Part shown: positions 9,702 to 22,716 of the stretch, in pieces
Position numbering within the stretch: the stretch's first letter is position 1
Layout: each line of letters begins with the position of its first letter
Assembly (NCBI GenBank): GCA_902540275.1
Contig: CACBMB010000011.1
Span: forward strand, 1-39,350
Origin: an uncultured Pelagibacteraceae bacterium
GTDB lineage: Bacteria > Pseudomonadota > Alphaproteobacteria > Pelagibacterales > Pelagibacteraceae
Reading direction: 5' to 3'
Length of the DNA: 39,350 nucleotides
The notes under the pieces: model-generated
Seen by the model: only the letters and a program-made list of their open reading frames with translations
Databases searched by the model: none
What the model was told of the DNA's origin: nothing
Program-made: the position numbers and the translations under genes

Positions 9702-10710
9702 ATGAATATTGCAATAGTTGGAGCAACTGGAAATGTTGGAAGAAAAACGTTAGAAGTTCTTGAAAAAAAAGAACTGCCTTTTGATAATTTATATTTAGTT
9801 GCTTCATCAAAAAGTGAAGGCCAAAAAATTATTTTTAAAGGTAAAGATCATGAGGTTTTAAATTTAGAAAATTTTGATTTTTCTAAAGTAAAAATTGCTT
9901 TTTTTGCTGCAGGAAAAAAAATCTCAGAAAAATTTGCCGAAAAAGCTGCAAAGCATTGTTTAGTTATTGATAATTCAAGTTTTTTTAGAATGGATCCAGA
10001 TGTGCCTTTAATTGTCCCCCAAGTTAATTCAAGTCATCTTGATCAAATAAAAAAAAATATTATTGCTAATCCAAATTGCTCAACAGCACAGTTAGTAATT
10101 GCTTGTAAACCTCTACATGATCTTTTTGTAATAAAAAGAATAGTAGTCTCAACATACCAATCAGTTTCAGGTGGTGGTAAAGCACCTATGGATGAATTAA
10201 TTGAACAAACTAAATTAGTTTTAGATGGTAAAAATGTAAAATCTAAAAATTTTACAAAACAAATAGCTTTTAACGCTATTCCTCATATAGATGTTTTTGC
10301 AGATGATGGTTATACAAAAGAAGAACTAAAAATGAGCAAAGAAACAAAAAAAAATTTTAGATGATAAAATTGATCTTACAGCAACATGTGTAAGATTGCC
10401 GATTTCTGTTTCACACTCAGAATCGGTTAATATACAATTTGAAAAATCATTTTCTCTCGAAAAAGTTAGAAGTGCATTAGATAATTTTGAAGGTTGTAAA
10501 GTTATTGATGAGAGAATTGACGGTGGGTATTCAACACCATTGGAAGCTGAGGGAAAAGATGAAACATTTATCTCAAGAATACGAGAAGATAAAACTATAA
10601 AAAATGGATTAAATTTATGGATAGTTTCAGATAATCTCTTAAGAGGCGCGGCCTTAAATGCAGTAGAAATAGCTGAAACATTGATTAAAAATAATTTTTA
10701 TGGAAAATAA
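9702..10710 (+). CDS. asd: aspartate-semialdehyde dehydrogenase, interrupted by a +1 frameshift
   Basis: Asd reduces aspartyl phosphate to aspartate semialdehyde, the branch point to lysine/diaminopimelate, threonine and methionine. The N-terminal half shows the NADP loop VGATGNVGRKTLEVL (6-20) and catalytic C126 (NPNCSTAQ). The frame then stops at 10362-10364. Removing one A from the nine-A run at 10346-10354 restores TKKILDDKIDLTATCVRLPI and continues to 10710, through HSESVNIQFE and SDNLLRGAALNAVEIAE. That gives a 335-residue protein of normal length. A sequencing or assembly indel is most likely. Transcriptional slippage or true decay are alternatives, but loss of asd would require imported lysine, diaminopimelate and threonine. 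The 3' end overlaps sdhC by 11 bp. Confidence 0.88.
10346..10354 (+). other. asd: A9 homopolymer at the asd frameshift
   Basis: This is a run of nine A followed by four T. With nine A the asd reading frame meets TGA at 10362. With eight A the frame continues through the whole C-terminal domain. The site is therefore either an indel error or a slippage site. Confidence 0.9.
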
Positions 10711-11083
10711 AACACCACTATCTCCTCATATCCAAATTTATAAATGGCATATCTCATCATTGGTATCTATATCACATAGAATAACAGGAATAATAAATAT
10801 AATTGCAGTTACATTTATCTGCCTACTAGCTTCAATTCTTATTCTTGGTGAAACTAATTACAAATTTTTTTATTTTTTTTTAAGTTCAACTATAGGCAAA
10901 TTTTTGATTTTAGGACTTATTTGGTCTTTTTCTTTTCAAATTTTAAGTGAGATAAGACACGCAATAATGGATTTAGGTTATGGATTTGAACTTAAAACGA
11001 CAAAAATAACAGGTCTAATGGTAATATTTGGATCAATAGTTTTAACTATATTTTTTTATTTAGTTGGAAAAAATTTTTTTTGA
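10700..11083 (+). CDS. sdhC: succinate dehydrogenase cytochrome b556 subunit
   Basis: SdhC is a membrane anchor of complex II and binds heme b and quinone. The 127-residue protein has the family signature SPHIQIYKWHISS...SHRITG at residues 8-30. It has three hydrophobic segments (about 31-50, 64-83 and 103-122), with the probable axial heme histidine H87 in EIRHAIMDLG. It overlaps the 3' end of asd by 11 bp and is followed by sdhD after 1 bp. It is the first gene of sdhCDAB; no separate promoter is visible, although one could lie inside asd. Confidence 0.93.
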   Translation: MENKTPLSPHIQIYKWHISSLVSISHRITGIINIIAVTFICLLASILILGETNYKFFYFFLSSTIGKFLILGLIWSFSFQILSEIRHAIMDLGYGFELKTTKITGLMVIFGSIVLTIFFYLVGKNFF

Positions 11084-11084
11084 A

Positions 11085-11408
11085 ATGATTAATGCAACCA
11101 AGAAATGGATTTTTTTAAAAATTAGTGGAATTATATTAGTTCCTTTAATGATATGGTTTATTTTGAATTTTATAACAATTTACGATCAAGAATATTTCAT
11201 TGTTGTAAATTTTTTTACAAATCCATTATCAAAATTTTTATTTAGTTTATTTATTATAAATGCATATTTTTTTTCAGCCTTAAGTATTAGTGAGGTTTTT
11301 GAAGATTATATTAAAAATACTAAAATCAAAAATGTCGCAAACAGAGTTTTATATGTATCAGCGGTGGTAATTCCATTAATTACAATTATATTAATATCTA
11401 TATTATGA
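11085..11408 (+). CDS. sdhD: succinate dehydrogenase hydrophobic anchor subunit
   Basis: SdhD is the second membrane anchor of complex II. It is a small protein (107 aa) with three hydrophobic segments at roughly 10-32, 48-68 and 86-106. I chose ATG 11085, 1 bp after the sdhC stop, rather than an in-frame TTG at 11064 inside sdhC. The identity follows from its position between sdhC and sdhA, its topology, and a short EDYI motif near residue 75. The histidine that normally precedes that motif and ligates heme b is absent: the segment reads [15 protein letters not shown]. The last codons overlap the sdhA start by 4 bp (ATGA). Confidence 0.85.
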   Translation: MINATKKWIFLKISGIILVPLMIWFILNFITIYDQEYFIVVNFFTNPLSKFLFSLFIINAYFFSALSISEVFEDYIKNTKIKNVANRVLYVSAVVIPLITIILISIL

Positions 11409-13180
11409 GTTCATATAAAATAATTGATCATGAATACGATGTAGTGGTTCTAGGTGCTGGAGGCTCAGGCTTGAGAGCTGCAGTTGGCTTAAGTGAAGCT
11501 GGATTAAAAACTGCATGTATTTCAAAAGTTTTTCCTACTAGAAGTCATACTTCTGCCGCTCAAGGTGGTATATCTGCTGCTTTAGGTAATATGGGTGAAG
11601 ATGATTGGCGTTGGCACATGTATGATACTGTTAAAGGTGCAGATTGGTTGGGTGATCAAGATAGTATCGAATATCTTTGTAAAGAGGCTCCGAAGGCTGT
11701 AATTGAATTAGAAAAATATGGCGTACCTTTTAGTAGAACAGATGACGGCAAGATTTATCAAAGACCATTTGGTGGGATGACAAAAAATTATGGAAATGGA
11801 ATAGTGCAAAGAACTTGTGCTGCAGCTGATAGAACTGGTCATGCAATTTTACATACATTATATGGGCAAGCGCTAAAACATAAAACTGAATTCTTTATAG
11901 AATATTTTGCATTAGATTTACTAATGAAAGATGGAGCTTGTAAGGGATTGATTGCTTGGAATTTAAATGACGGAACTATTCATAGATTTAGATCTCATAC
12001 TGTGATTATTGCTACAGGTGGCTATGGTAAAGTTTATTATTCAGCTACTTCCGCACATACTTGTACTGGAGATGGTAATGCTATGGTTTTAAGAGCTGGT
12101 TTACCTTTACAAGATATGGAGTTTGTACAATTTCATCCAACAGGAATTTATGGACATGGAACTTTAATAACAGAAGGAGCTAGAGGAGAGGGAGGATACC
12201 TCACAAATTCTAAAGGTGAGAGATTCATGGAAAGATACGCACCCAAAGCAAAAGATTTAGCTTCAAGAGATGTTGTTAGCAGATCTATGTCTATTGAAAT
12301 AAATGAAGGCAGAGGTGTTGGAAAGGAACAAGATCATGTTCATTTAAACTTGAGCCATTTAGATAAGGATATAATTGAAAGTAGATTACCAGGTATTACT
12401 GATGCAGCAAGATTGTTTGCTAATGTAGATGTAACTAAAGAGCCAATACCAGTTGTTCCAACGGTTCATTATAATATGGGAGGTATCCCAACAAATTACA
12501 AAGCTGAAGTTTTAACAGTAAATGGTTCAGAAAAAACAGTTCCAGGATTAATGGCAATAGGAGAAGCAGCATGTGTTTCAGTTCATGGCGCAAATAGACT
12601 TGGCTCAAACTCATTAATTGATTTAGTAGTTTTTGGAAGAGCAGCAGCAAAAAGAGCAGCAGAACTTATTAAACCTGGAATGCCCCATGAAGAAATAAGC
12701 GAAACTGAAACTCAAAAATGTTTAGATCGATTTGACAAAATAAGAAATTCTAATGGTAATGTTGGCACAGCAGAATTGAGACTTTCAATGCAAAAAACAA
12801 TGCAATCTAAATGTGCAGTATTTAGAAGTGAAAAAACTCTTAAAGAGGGAGTAGATGAAATAAGAAAAACTTATGATGGTTTAGAAAATTTGTCAGTAAA
12901 AGATAAATCATTAATATTTAATACTGATTTGGTCGAAACTTTAGAATTTGATAACTTGATCAGACAAGCAGTAGTGACAGTTAATTCTGCCTATAATAGA
13001 AAAGAAAGTCGTGGGGCACATGCAAGAGAAGATTATCCAAGTAGAGATGATGAAAAATTTATGCAGCATACACTTGCTTGGTGTGATGGTAAAAATACAA
13101 AAATAAGTTACAGAGAAGTACATAAGTCTACTTTGACAAATGAAGTTCAATATTTTCCACCTCAAGAAAGAGTTTATTAA
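11405..13180 (+). CDS. sdhA: succinate dehydrogenase flavoprotein subunit
   Basis: SdhA oxidises succinate to fumarate with covalent FAD. The protein is 591 residues, standard for the family. The dinucleotide-binding loop is [13 protein letters not shown] (15-27), and the FAD-linked histidine is H48 in [12 protein letters not shown]. The capping and active-site segments include [11 protein letters not shown] and [12 protein letters not shown], and the C-terminal part contains [12 protein letters not shown]. It overlaps sdhD by 4 bp and sdhB by 1 bp, consistent with one sdhCDAB transcript. No anomaly is visible. Confidence 0.97.
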   Translation: MSSYKIIDHEYDVVVLGAGGSGLRAAVGLSEAGLKTACISKVFPTRSHTSAAQGGISAALGNMGEDDWRWHMYDTVKGADWLGDQDSIEYLCKEAPKAVIELEKYGVPFSRTDDGKIYQRPFGGMTKNYGNGIVQRTCAAADRTGHAILHTLYGQALKHKTEFFIEYFALDLLMKDGACKGLIAWNLNDGTIHRFRSHTVIIATGGYGKVYYSATSAHTCTGDGNAMVLRAGLPLQDMEFVQFHPTGIYGHGTLITEGARGEGGYLTNSKGERFMERYAPKAKDLASRDVVSRSMSIEINEGRGVGKEQDHVHLNLSHLDKDIIESRLPGITDAARLFANVDVTKEPIPVVPTVHYNMGGIPTNYKAEVLTVNGSEKTVPGLMAIGEAACVSVHGANRLGSNSLIDLVVFGRAAAKRAAELIKPGMPHEEISETETQKCLDRFDKIRNSNGNVGTAELRLSMQKTMQSKCAVFRSEKTLKEGVDEIRKTYDGLENLSVKDKSLIFNTDLVETLEFDNLIRQAVVTVNSAYNRKESRGAHAREDYPSRDDEKFMQHTLAWCDGKNTKISYREVHKSTLTNEVQYFPPQERVY

Positions 13181-13959
13181 TGTTACAAATTAATTTACCT
13201 GAAAATTCTAAAGTAAAAAAAGGTAATTATTTCAAAGACAAAACAGGCTCAAAAAATTTACGAAATGTAAATGTTTATAGGTGGGATCCATCTACTGAAA
13301 AAGGTCCTAGAATTGATACATATGAAGTTGATATGGATAACTGCCCTTCTAAAGTATTAGATATTTTAAATAAGATTAAAAATGAGATAGATTCAACTTT
13401 GGCTTATAGGAGATCTTGCGCTCATGGTGTGTGTGGGTCTTGTGCCATGAATATTTCTGGTAAGAATGGTTTAGCTTGTACAACACCTCATGCAGAAATT
13501 AATGGTGACATTAATATCTATCCACTTCCTCATTTAAAAGTTAAGAAGGATTTAATAGGTGATTTAGATGGTTTGTATAAACAATATAAATCAATCGAAC
13601 CTTGGTTAAAATCCAATTCTAAATCAGAAACTAAAGAAATTATTCAATCAAAGGAAGATCGAGCAAAATTAGATGGTGCTTATGAGTGTATAATGTGTGC
13701 ATGTTGTTCAACATCATGTCCTAGTTATTGGTGGAATGGAGATAAATATTTAGGGCCAGCAGTCTTGTTGCAAGCATATAGATGGATTATAGACAGTAGA
13801 GATGAAGAGAGACAGGCAAGATTAAAAAAAGTTGCTGATGAACTTAAATTATACCGTTGTCATACAATTCTTAACTGCACTAGTGCATGCCCAAAAGGTT
13901 TAAATCCCGCAAAAGCAATAGCAGAAATAAAAAAAATGTTAGCAACAGCTAATATTTAA
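13180..13959 (+). CDS. sdhB: succinate dehydrogenase iron-sulfur subunit
   Basis: SdhB wires electrons from the SdhA flavin to quinone through three Fe-S centres. The [2Fe-2S] ligands are C80, C85, C88 and C100. The [4Fe-4S] ligands are C170, C173, C176 and C237. The [3Fe-4S] ligands are C180, C227 and C233. This assignment follows the known spacing in the E. coli enzyme, and all ligands are present. Length (259 aa) is normal. It closes the sdhCDAB operon; the following 42 bp contain only a weak 6-bp inverted repeat and no T tract, so transcription may read on into mmsA. Confidence 0.97.
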   Translation: MLQINLPENSKVKKGNYFKDKTGSKNLRNVNVYRWDPSTEKGPRIDTYEVDMDNCPSKVLDILNKIKNEIDSTLAYRRSCAHGVCGSCAMNISGKNGLACTTPHAEINGDINIYPLPHLKVKKDLIGDLDGLYKQYKSIEPWLKSNSKSETKEIIQSKEDRAKLDGAYECIMCACCSTSCPSYWWNGDKYLGPAVLLQAYRWIIDSRDEERQARLKKVADELKLYRCHTILNCTSACPKGLNPAKAIAEIKKMLATANI

Positions 13960-14001
13960 TCAATAGACTATTTAGAATTTTTAATCTAAAAGATCGTATT
14001 C

Positions 14002-16465
<2,464 letters not shown>

Positions 16466-16466
<1 letters not shown>

Positions 16467-17626
16467 TGAATATTCACGAGCATCAAGCAAAACAAATTTT
16501 AAAAGAATTTGGAGTAGCAGTACCTGAAGGAGTTGTTGGTTTTACAGTTGAGGAATTATTAGAGAAATGCAAGTCATTAAAAACGGACAAATTTGTTTTA
16601 AAAGCTCAAATACATGCAGGAGGAAGAGGAAAAGCTGGTGGTGTAAAAATTTTAGATAATTTAGAAGAACTAAGAAAGTCAGCAAAAGAACTTTTAGGAA
16701 AAAAGTTAGTTACACATCAAACAGGACCAGAGGGAAGAGAAGTAAAAAGACTTTATGTTGAAGTTTCTTCAAAAATTGAAAAAGAATTTTATCTTTCATG
16801 TCTAGTAGATAGGGCTTCATCAAAAATTGTATTCATTTCTAGTGATCAAGGTGGAATGGATATTGAAGAGGTGGCTATAAAATCTCCCAATAAAATTTTA
16901 ACGACAAAAGTTGAATTAGAAGATGAAATCTCAAACGAACAATGTGAAGAAATTATAAAGATATTTAATTTGGATGGTAGTTCAAAAATTGAAGCAATAT
17001 CATTAATTAAATCATTATATAAGATGTTTATAAAAACTGATGCTAATATGGTCGAGGTAAATCCACTAATATTAACAAAAGAAAAAAAAATTATATGTTT
17101 AGATGCTAAAGTTAATTTTGATAGTAATGCACTATTTAGACATCCAGAAATTTTAAAGTTAAGAGATTTAAATGAGGAAGATCCTGCAGAAATTGAAGCA
17201 AGTAAATTTGATTTAGCTTATATAAAATTAGATGGAAATATTGGGTGTATGGTTAATGGTGCTGGCTTAGCTATGGCGACAATGGATATAATTAAATTAT
17301 ATGGTCAAGAACCAGCAAATTTTTTAGATGTAGGTGGAGGTGCCTCTAAAGAGAAAGTTTCAGCTGCTTTTAAGATAATTCTATCAGATCAAAATGTTAG
17401 AGGAATATTAATAAATATTTTTGGGGGGATCATGAGATGTGATGTACTTGCTCAAGGAGTTGTCGATGCAGCAAAAGAAATCAATATTAGTGTTCCACTT
17501 GTGGTTAGATTAGCGGGCACTAACTTTAAAGAGGGAAAAGAAATATTAGATAATTCAGGATTAAAATTGATCTCAGCTGAAAATCTTGATGATGCTGCAA
17601 AAAAAATAGTTGAGGCAATAAAATAG
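16466..17626 (+). CDS. sucC: succinyl-CoA synthetase beta subunit
   Basis: SucC is the nucleotide- and succinate-binding subunit of succinyl-CoA ligase, the substrate-level phosphorylation step of the TCA cycle. The 386-residue protein starts with the typical MNIHEHQAKQIL. It has the ATP-grasp segment AQIHAGGRGKAGGVK (47-61), VEVNPLILT near 197-205, and the C-terminal FLDVGGGASKEKV and NIFGGIMRCD segments that form the interface with the phosphohistidine loop of SucD. Its stop directly abuts the sucD ATG, so the two are coupled. Confidence 0.97.
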
Positions 17627-18502
17627 ATGTCGGTTTTAGTAAATAAAGAGACTAGATTAATTTGTCAGGGTTTCACGGGTAAACATGGAACATTTCATTC
17701 TGAGCAGGCAATTAAATATGGAACAAAATTAGTTGGTGGAGTTACACCAAAAAAAGGTGGGGAAAAACACCTAGGTCTTCCCGTTTTTAATACTGTAAAA
17801 GAAGCCAAAGACTCTGAAGGTGTAAATGCTACAATGATTTATGTTCCAGCAAAATTTGCTGCAGCAGCAATTATTGAAGCAATAGATGCTTCGATCGAAC
17901 TTATTGTTTGTATAACGGAAGGAATACCAATTCAAGATATGTTAAAGGTAAAGCAAAAATTATCACAATCAAAATCTAGACTAATAGGTCCAAACTGTCC
18001 TGGAATTATAACTCCTGATGAGTGTAAGATTGGAATTATGCCAGGCAATATTCATAAAAAAGGATCTGTAGGTATAGTTTCTAGATCGGGAACTTTAACT
18101 TACGAAGCTGTCGCTCAAACTACTGAAAATGGCCTTGGGCAATCAACATGTATTGGAATTGGAGGCGATCCAATAAACGGCACAAATTTTATAGATTGTT
18201 TAGATTTATTTTTAAATGATAATGAAACTAAATCAATTTTAATGATAGGTGAAATTGGTGGTACTGCAGAAGAGGAAGCAGCAGAGTTTGTTAAAAATCA
18301 TAAGATAAAAAAACCAATTGTCGGATTTATAGCAGGAGTTACAGCTCCTCCAGGAAGACGAATGGGTCATGCAGGGGCAATTATTTCTGGAGGCAAAGGT
18401 GGTGCAAAAGATAAAATAAAAAAGATGGAAGATTGTGGCATAACTATTGCAAAATCACCTTCTAAAATTGGTGAAACTCTTTTTGATAAATTGTCTAATT
18501 GA
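17627..18502 (+). CDS. sucD: succinyl-CoA synthetase alpha subunit
   Basis: SucD binds CoA and carries the phosphorylated histidine of succinyl-CoA ligase. The N-terminal Rossmann part contains [14 protein letters not shown] (11-24). The middle contains [12 protein letters not shown] (119-130), and the active-site histidine is H248 in [14 protein letters not shown]. At 291 residues it is of normal length. It follows sucC with no gap, and 32 bp separate it from sucA. Its final codons overlap a candidate -35 element for sucA. Confidence 0.97.
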   Translation: MSVLVNKETRLICQGFTGKHGTFHSEQAIKYGTKLVGGVTPKKGGEKHLGLPVFNTVKEAKDSEGVNATMIYVPAKFAAAAIIEAIDASIELIVCITEGIPIQDMLKVKQKLSQSKSRLIGPNCPGIITPDECKIGIMPGNIHKKGSVGIVSRSGTLTYEAVAQTTENGLGQSTCIGIGGDPINGTNFIDCLDLFLNDNETKSILMIGEIGGTAEEEAAEFVKNHKIKKPIVGFIAGVTAPPGRRMGHAGAIISGGKGGAKDKIKKMEDCGITIAKSPSKIGETLFDKLSN

Positions 18503-18526
18503 AAAATTATTTTCTAAGTCTATATT
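18499..18526 (+). promoter_or_regulatory. sucA: candidate sigma70-type promoter upstream of sucA
   Basis: TTGAAA (18499-18504) and TATATT (18521-18526) are 16 bp apart, each matching 5 of 6 consensus bases. The expected transcription start would fall in the A run just before or at the sucA ATG (18535), implying an almost leaderless mRNA. Chance matches are common in DNA this AT-rich, so the call is tentative. Confidence 0.35.
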
Positions 18527-18534
18527 AAAAAAAA

Positions 18535-21408
18535 ATGTCCTCTTCAAAAAATTTAGAATTCGAAAAAACAGGTTTTTTAAGCAAATCTAATAGTGCCTTT
18601 ATTGAACAAATGTACCTACAGTACATTAATAAAGATACAAATTTACCTCAAAGTTGGAAAAATTATTTTGATGAAATTGGTGATGAAATTGACATTGTTG
18701 TAAATGAAATCAATGGTCCATCATGGAGTCCTAAAAAAGATAAAATATTTGTAAAAGATATCAAAGAAAAAATTACTAAAAATGTTGAAATCAATGAAGT
18801 AGAAATAATTAAATCTAATGCCAATTCAATTAAGGCAGTGGCAATGATTAGGTCTTATAGACAACGAGGGCATTTAATAGCTAAGCTTGATCCTTTGGGA
18901 ATGATGAAATCAGACTATTTGGATGAGCTACATCCTGAGTCATATGGTTTTAAGAAAGAAGACTATGATAAAAAAATTTTCTTAGATGGAGTTACAAATA
19001 AACAACACTCAAACATAAGAGAGATTTTAGAATTTTTAAGAGATAAATATTGCGGTTCAATAGGTTATGAATACATGCATATATCAAATCCAACTGAAAG
19101 AAAGTGGTTTAGGGATAGGGTTGAAAAGACTGACGATTTTAAATTTACACAAAATGGAAAAGAAGCAATTTTGAATAAATTGATTCAAGCTGAAGGATTT
19201 GAAAAATTTTTGCATACCAAATATGTAGGAACCAAAAGATTTGGACTTGATGGAGGTGAAAGTTTAATTCCTGCATTGGAGCAAATAATAAAGATTGGAG
19301 GTCAATCAAAAATTAAAGAAGTTAAGATTGGAATGTCTCATCGTGGAAGACTTAATGTTTTAGCAAATGTCTTGCAAAAATCTTATAAAAGAATTTTTAA
19401 CGAGTTTGCTGGTGAGTTTAGTTCTTCTGAAGATGGTGCTGGTGATGTCAAATATCATTTGGGTGCTTCTTCTGATAGAGAATTTGATGGAAATTCAGTT
19501 CATGTTAGTTTAACAGATAATCCATCTCATTTAGAAGCAGTTAATCCTGTTGTACTAGGGCAAACAAGAGCTAAACAATTCTTTCATAAAGATAAAGAAA
19601 GAAAAAAAGTAATACCAATTTTAATTCATGGTGATGCTGCATTTGCTGGACAGGGAGTAGTTGCCGAATGTTTTGCAATGTCTGGATTACCAGGTCATAA
19701 TACAGGTGGAACTATTCATATAATAATTAATAATCAAATAGGTTTTACAACAAGTCCTAGATTTGCAAGGTCTTCGCCCTACCCATCAGATATTGCAAAA
19801 ATGGTTGAAGCTCCAATAATTCATGTTAATGGTGATGATCCAGAAGCAGTTGTTTATGCTGGAAGAATAGCTACCGATTTTAGGTTAAAATTTAATAGAG
19901 ACGTCGTTATAGATTTAATTTGTTACAGAAGATTTGGTCATAATGAGGGTGATGAGCCTTCATTTACTCAACCTCTAATGTATAAGAAAATAAGATCCCA
20001 TCCATCTCCAGTTAACGTATATGGAGAAAGATTAATTAAAAATGGAATAATTTCAAAAGATTTTTTGAATAGCTCTATAAAAAAATTTAAAAACTTGCTT
20101 GATGATCAATTTAAAACTGCAAAAGATTATAAACCAAAAATAGAGTGGTTTGAGGGAACTTGGTCTAGATACAAGCCTGAGAGAGGGAAAGATAAAAGAG
20201 GTGTAACAGGAGCAGATACAAAAAAATTATTAGAAATATCTAATAAAATTAACACAATACCGAGTGAAATTAATATTCATAAAACAATTGCTAAAATTTT
20301 AGATAATAGAAAGCTGTGTGTTAAAAATGGATCAGGAATAGATTGGTCCACTGCTGAAGCTTTAGCTTTCGGGTCTCTTCTCGATGAAGGCTATCCTGTC
20401 AGGTTAGTGGGCCAAGATTCAGGAAGGGGTACATTTAGCCAAAGACACTCAGTTTTAAGAAATCAATTAGATAATTCAAGATATATACCTTTGAATAATA
20501 TTTCAAAAAAACAAAAAAACTTTGAAGTTGTAGATAGTTTTTTGTCTGAATTAGCAGTTTTAGGATTTGAATATGGTTATAGTTTAGTTGAGCCAAACAC
20601 TTTAACATTATGGGAAGCTCAATTTGGAGATTTTGCAAACGGTGCACAAGTTGTAATTGATCAATTTATAGCATCAGGTGAAAGGAAATGGTCTAGAGCT
20701 TCTGGTTTAGTGATGTTATTACCTCACGGATATGAAGGACAAGGTCCAGAACATTCCTCTGCAAGATTAGAAAGATTTTTGCAATTATGTTCTAATGACA
20801 ATATGCAAGTAATGAATTGTACTACACCTGCAAATTATTTTCATGCATTAAGAAGACAAATGCATAGAGATTTTAGAAAACCTCTTATAATAATGACACC
20901 AAAATCTTTATTACGTCATAAATATTGTGTATCCAATTTAGATGATTTTAATAAAAAAAATTCTTTTCATAGAGTATTATGGGACCATGCTATAGATCCA
21001 AATTCTAAAGGTTTTATTAAGTTAAAAAAAACAAAAAAAATAAATAAAGTAATTTTATGCTCTGGTAAAATTTATTTTGACTTGTTAGAGGCAAGAGAAA
21101 AACAAAAAAGGGATGATATTGTTTTTTATAGAATCGAACAACTATATCCATTTCCAGCAAAAAGCCTTGTAAAAGAATTAAAACCTTATGCAAAAAATGC
21201 CAAATTTTATTGGTGTCAAGAGGAACCAAAGAATATGGGAGCTTGGTTTTCAGTTAGAGATTATATCCAATGGACATTAGATAGTATAAAGGCTAATAAT
21301 AAACAAGTTTCTTATATAGGAAGAATGCCTGATGCATCTCCAGCAACAGGATATGTGAAAAGGCACAATTCTCAACAACAAGAAATTTTAAAGAAAGTTT
21401 TTGATTAA
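18535..21408 (+). CDS. sucA: 2-oxoglutarate dehydrogenase E1 component
   Basis: SucA is the thiamine-diphosphate E1 enzyme that decarboxylates 2-oxoglutarate and passes the succinyl group to the E2 lipoyl arm. The protein has 957 residues, normal for this family. It begins with the E2-binding N-terminal helix region (AFIEQMYLQYINKD). It has MSHRGRLNVLANVL near 264-277, the ThDP/Mg segment HGDAAFAGQGVV near 363-374, IINNQIGFTT near 400, and RFGHNEGDEPSFTQP near 463. The transketolase-like C-terminal half includes DSGRGTFSQRHSV and HGYEGQGPEHSSARLERFLQL. sucB follows after 6 bp. Confidence 0.97.
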   Translation: MSSSKNLEFEKTGFLSKSNSAFIEQMYLQYINKDTNLPQSWKNYFDEIGDEIDIVVNEINGPSWSPKKDKIFVKDIKEKITKNVEINEVEIIKSNANSIKAVAMIRSYRQRGHLIAKLDPLGMMKSDYLDELHPESYGFKKEDYDKKIFLDGVTNKQHSNIREILEFLRDKYCGSIGYEYMHISNPTERKWFRDRVEKTDDFKFTQNGKEAILNKLIQAEGFEKFLHTKYVGTKRFGLDGGESLIPALEQIIKIGGQSKIKEVKIGMSHRGRLNVLANVLQKSYKRIFNEFAGEFSSSEDGAGDVKYHLGASSDREFDGNSVHVSLTDNPSHLEAVNPVVLGQTRAKQFFHKDKERKKVIPILIHGDAAFAGQGVVAECFAMSGLPGHNTGGTIHIIINNQIGFTTSPRFARSSPYPSDIAKMVEAPIIHVNGDDPEAVVYAGRIATDFRLKFNRDVVIDLICYRRFGHNEGDEPSFTQPLMYKKIRSHPSPVNVYGERLIKNGIISKDFLNSSIKKFKNLLDDQFKTAKDYKPKIEWFEGTWSRYKPERGKDKRGVTGADTKKLLEISNKINTIPSEINIHKTIAKILDNRKLCVKNGSGIDWSTAEALAFGSLLDEGYPVRLVGQDSGRGTFSQRHSVLRNQLDNSRYIPLNNISKKQKNFEVVDSFLSELAVLGFEYGYSLVEPNTLTLWEAQFGDFANGAQVVIDQFIASGERKWSRASGLVMLLPHGYEGQGPEHSSARLERFLQLCSNDNMQVMNCTTPANYFHALRRQMHRDFRKPLIIMTPKSLLRHKYCVSNLDDFNKKNSFHRVLWDHAIDPNSKGFIKLKKTKKINKVILCSGKIYFDLLEAREKQKRDDIVFYRIEQLYPFPAKSLVKELKPYAKNAKFYWCQEEPKNMGAWFSVRDYIQWTLDSIKANNKQVSYIGRMPDASPATGYVKRHNSQQQEILKKVFD

Positions 21409-21414
21409 TATATA

Positions 21415-22716
21415 ATGAGTGAAAAAATTTTAGTTCCTGTTCTAGGTGAGAGTATAACAGAGGCAACGGTATCAAAATGGCTTAAAAGTGAGGGAGATTC
21501 TGTTGAGGCTGATGAACCTATAGTTGAGTTAGAGACGGATAAAGTAAATTTAGAAGTACCTTCTCCAATATCTGGAACATTAGCTGAAATTAATTCAAAA
21601 GATGGTTCAGTAGTAGAAGTTGGTTCACTTTTAGGATCTGTATCAGAAAAAGGAATAAAATCAAAAAAAGATAAAGAAATTCAAAAAATAAAGCCTTTAA
21701 TAAAAGAAAATGAAAATAATATAGTAAATCTTGAACCTCAAAAAAAAGAACCTGAAGTATTTGAAAATGAAGAAGAAAAAACAAAAGAAGAAGATGTGGA
21801 ACCACTTGTTTTAACGGATGAAATTCAAGAGAAATCTAAAATAAAAAAACAAAAAACAGATCAAAATCTCTCTCCAGCAGTCAGAAAAATTATTGCTGAA
21901 AATAAAATTGACTTGGAAACAGTAAAAGGCTCTGGAAAAGATGGAAGAATATTAAAAGGTGATTTAATTCATCTTATGGGTGTAAACCCTTCACCATCTG
22001 AGAGAAAAATCAAATATGGTCAAGAAGAAAGAATTAAAATGACCAGATTAAGACAAACTATTGCTAAAAGATTAAAACAAGCGCAAGAAAATGCAGCTCT
22101 GCTTACTACATTTAATGAAGTCGATATGACAAATATAATTGAAATGAGGAAAGATAACCAAGAAGATTTTCAAAATCGATATGGAATTAAACTTGGTTTA
22201 ATGTCATTTTTTGTCAAAGCATGTGTAGTAGCATTAAAAAATTTTCCGGCTGTTAATGCAGAAATTGAAGGTGATGAAATAATTTATAAAAACTATTACA
22301 ATATTAGTTTTGCGGTTGGTACGGACAAAGGGCTTGTAGTTCCAGTTTTAAAAGATGCTGATGAATTGTCATTTGCGGATATTGAAAAAAATATTAAAGA
22401 AATTTCTGAAAAAGCTAAAAATGGAAAACTTACTATTGAAGATTTACAAGGAGGAACTTTTACAATCAGCAATGGTGGAGTTTATGGCTCAATGCTTTCA
22501 ACACCAATACTGAATTTACCTCAATCAGGAGTGCTTGGAATGCATAATATTGTAGATCGACCAATAGTAGTTGATGGTGATATTAAAATCAGACCTGTAA
22601 TGTATCTAGCTTTATCATATGATCACAGAATTATTGATGGAAAGGAGTCAGTTTCGTTTTTAAAAATGATTAAGGAGAGTCTAGAAGATCCAAGAAGATT
22701 ATTTTTAGATATTTAG
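21415..22716 (+). CDS. sucB: 2-oxoglutarate dehydrogenase E2 component (dihydrolipoyl succinyltransferase)
   Basis: SucB is the core of the 2-oxoglutarate dehydrogenase complex and transfers succinyl to CoA. It has one lipoyl domain (about 2-78) with the lipoylated lysine K43 in [12 protein letters not shown] long Lys/Glu-rich linker (about 80-150) follows, then a peripheral-subunit-binding domain at 152-188 ([24 protein letters not shown]). The catalytic domain ends with H404/D408 in YDHRIIDG. Length is 433 residues. The order sucA-sucB-lpd marks it as the succinyl rather than the acetyl enzyme. The stop abuts the lpd ATG. Confidence 0.96.
   Translation: MSEKILVPVLGESITEATVSKWLKSEGDSVEADEPIVELETDKVNLEVPSPISGTLAEINSKDGSVVEVGSLLGSVSEKGIKSKKDKEIQKIKPLIKENENNIVNLEPQKKEPEVFENEEEKTKEEDVEPLVLTDEIQEKSKIKKQKTDQNLSPAVRKIIAENKIDLETVKGSGKDGRILKGDLIHLMGVNPSPSERKIKYGQEERIKMTRLRQTIAKRLKQAQENAALLTTFNEVDMTNIIEMRKDNQEDFQNRYGIKLGLMSFFVKACVVALKNFPAVNAEIEGDEIIYKNYYNISFAVGTDKGLVVPVLKDADELSFADIEKNIKEISEKAKNGKLTIEDLQGGTFTISNGGVYGSMLSTPILNLPQSGVLGMHNIVDRPIVVDGDIKIRPVMYLALSYDHRIIDGKESVSFLKMIKESLEDPRRLFLDI

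Noticed and set aside
10396..10710. A separate small gene after asd
   Set aside because: Its sequence is the C-terminal half of Asd, and it continues the upstream gene once one A is removed, so it is not an independent gene.
13971..13990. Inverted repeat TTTAGA/TCTAAA in the sdhB-mmsA gap
   Set aside because: Six AT-rich base pairs and no T tract after it; not a credible terminator.
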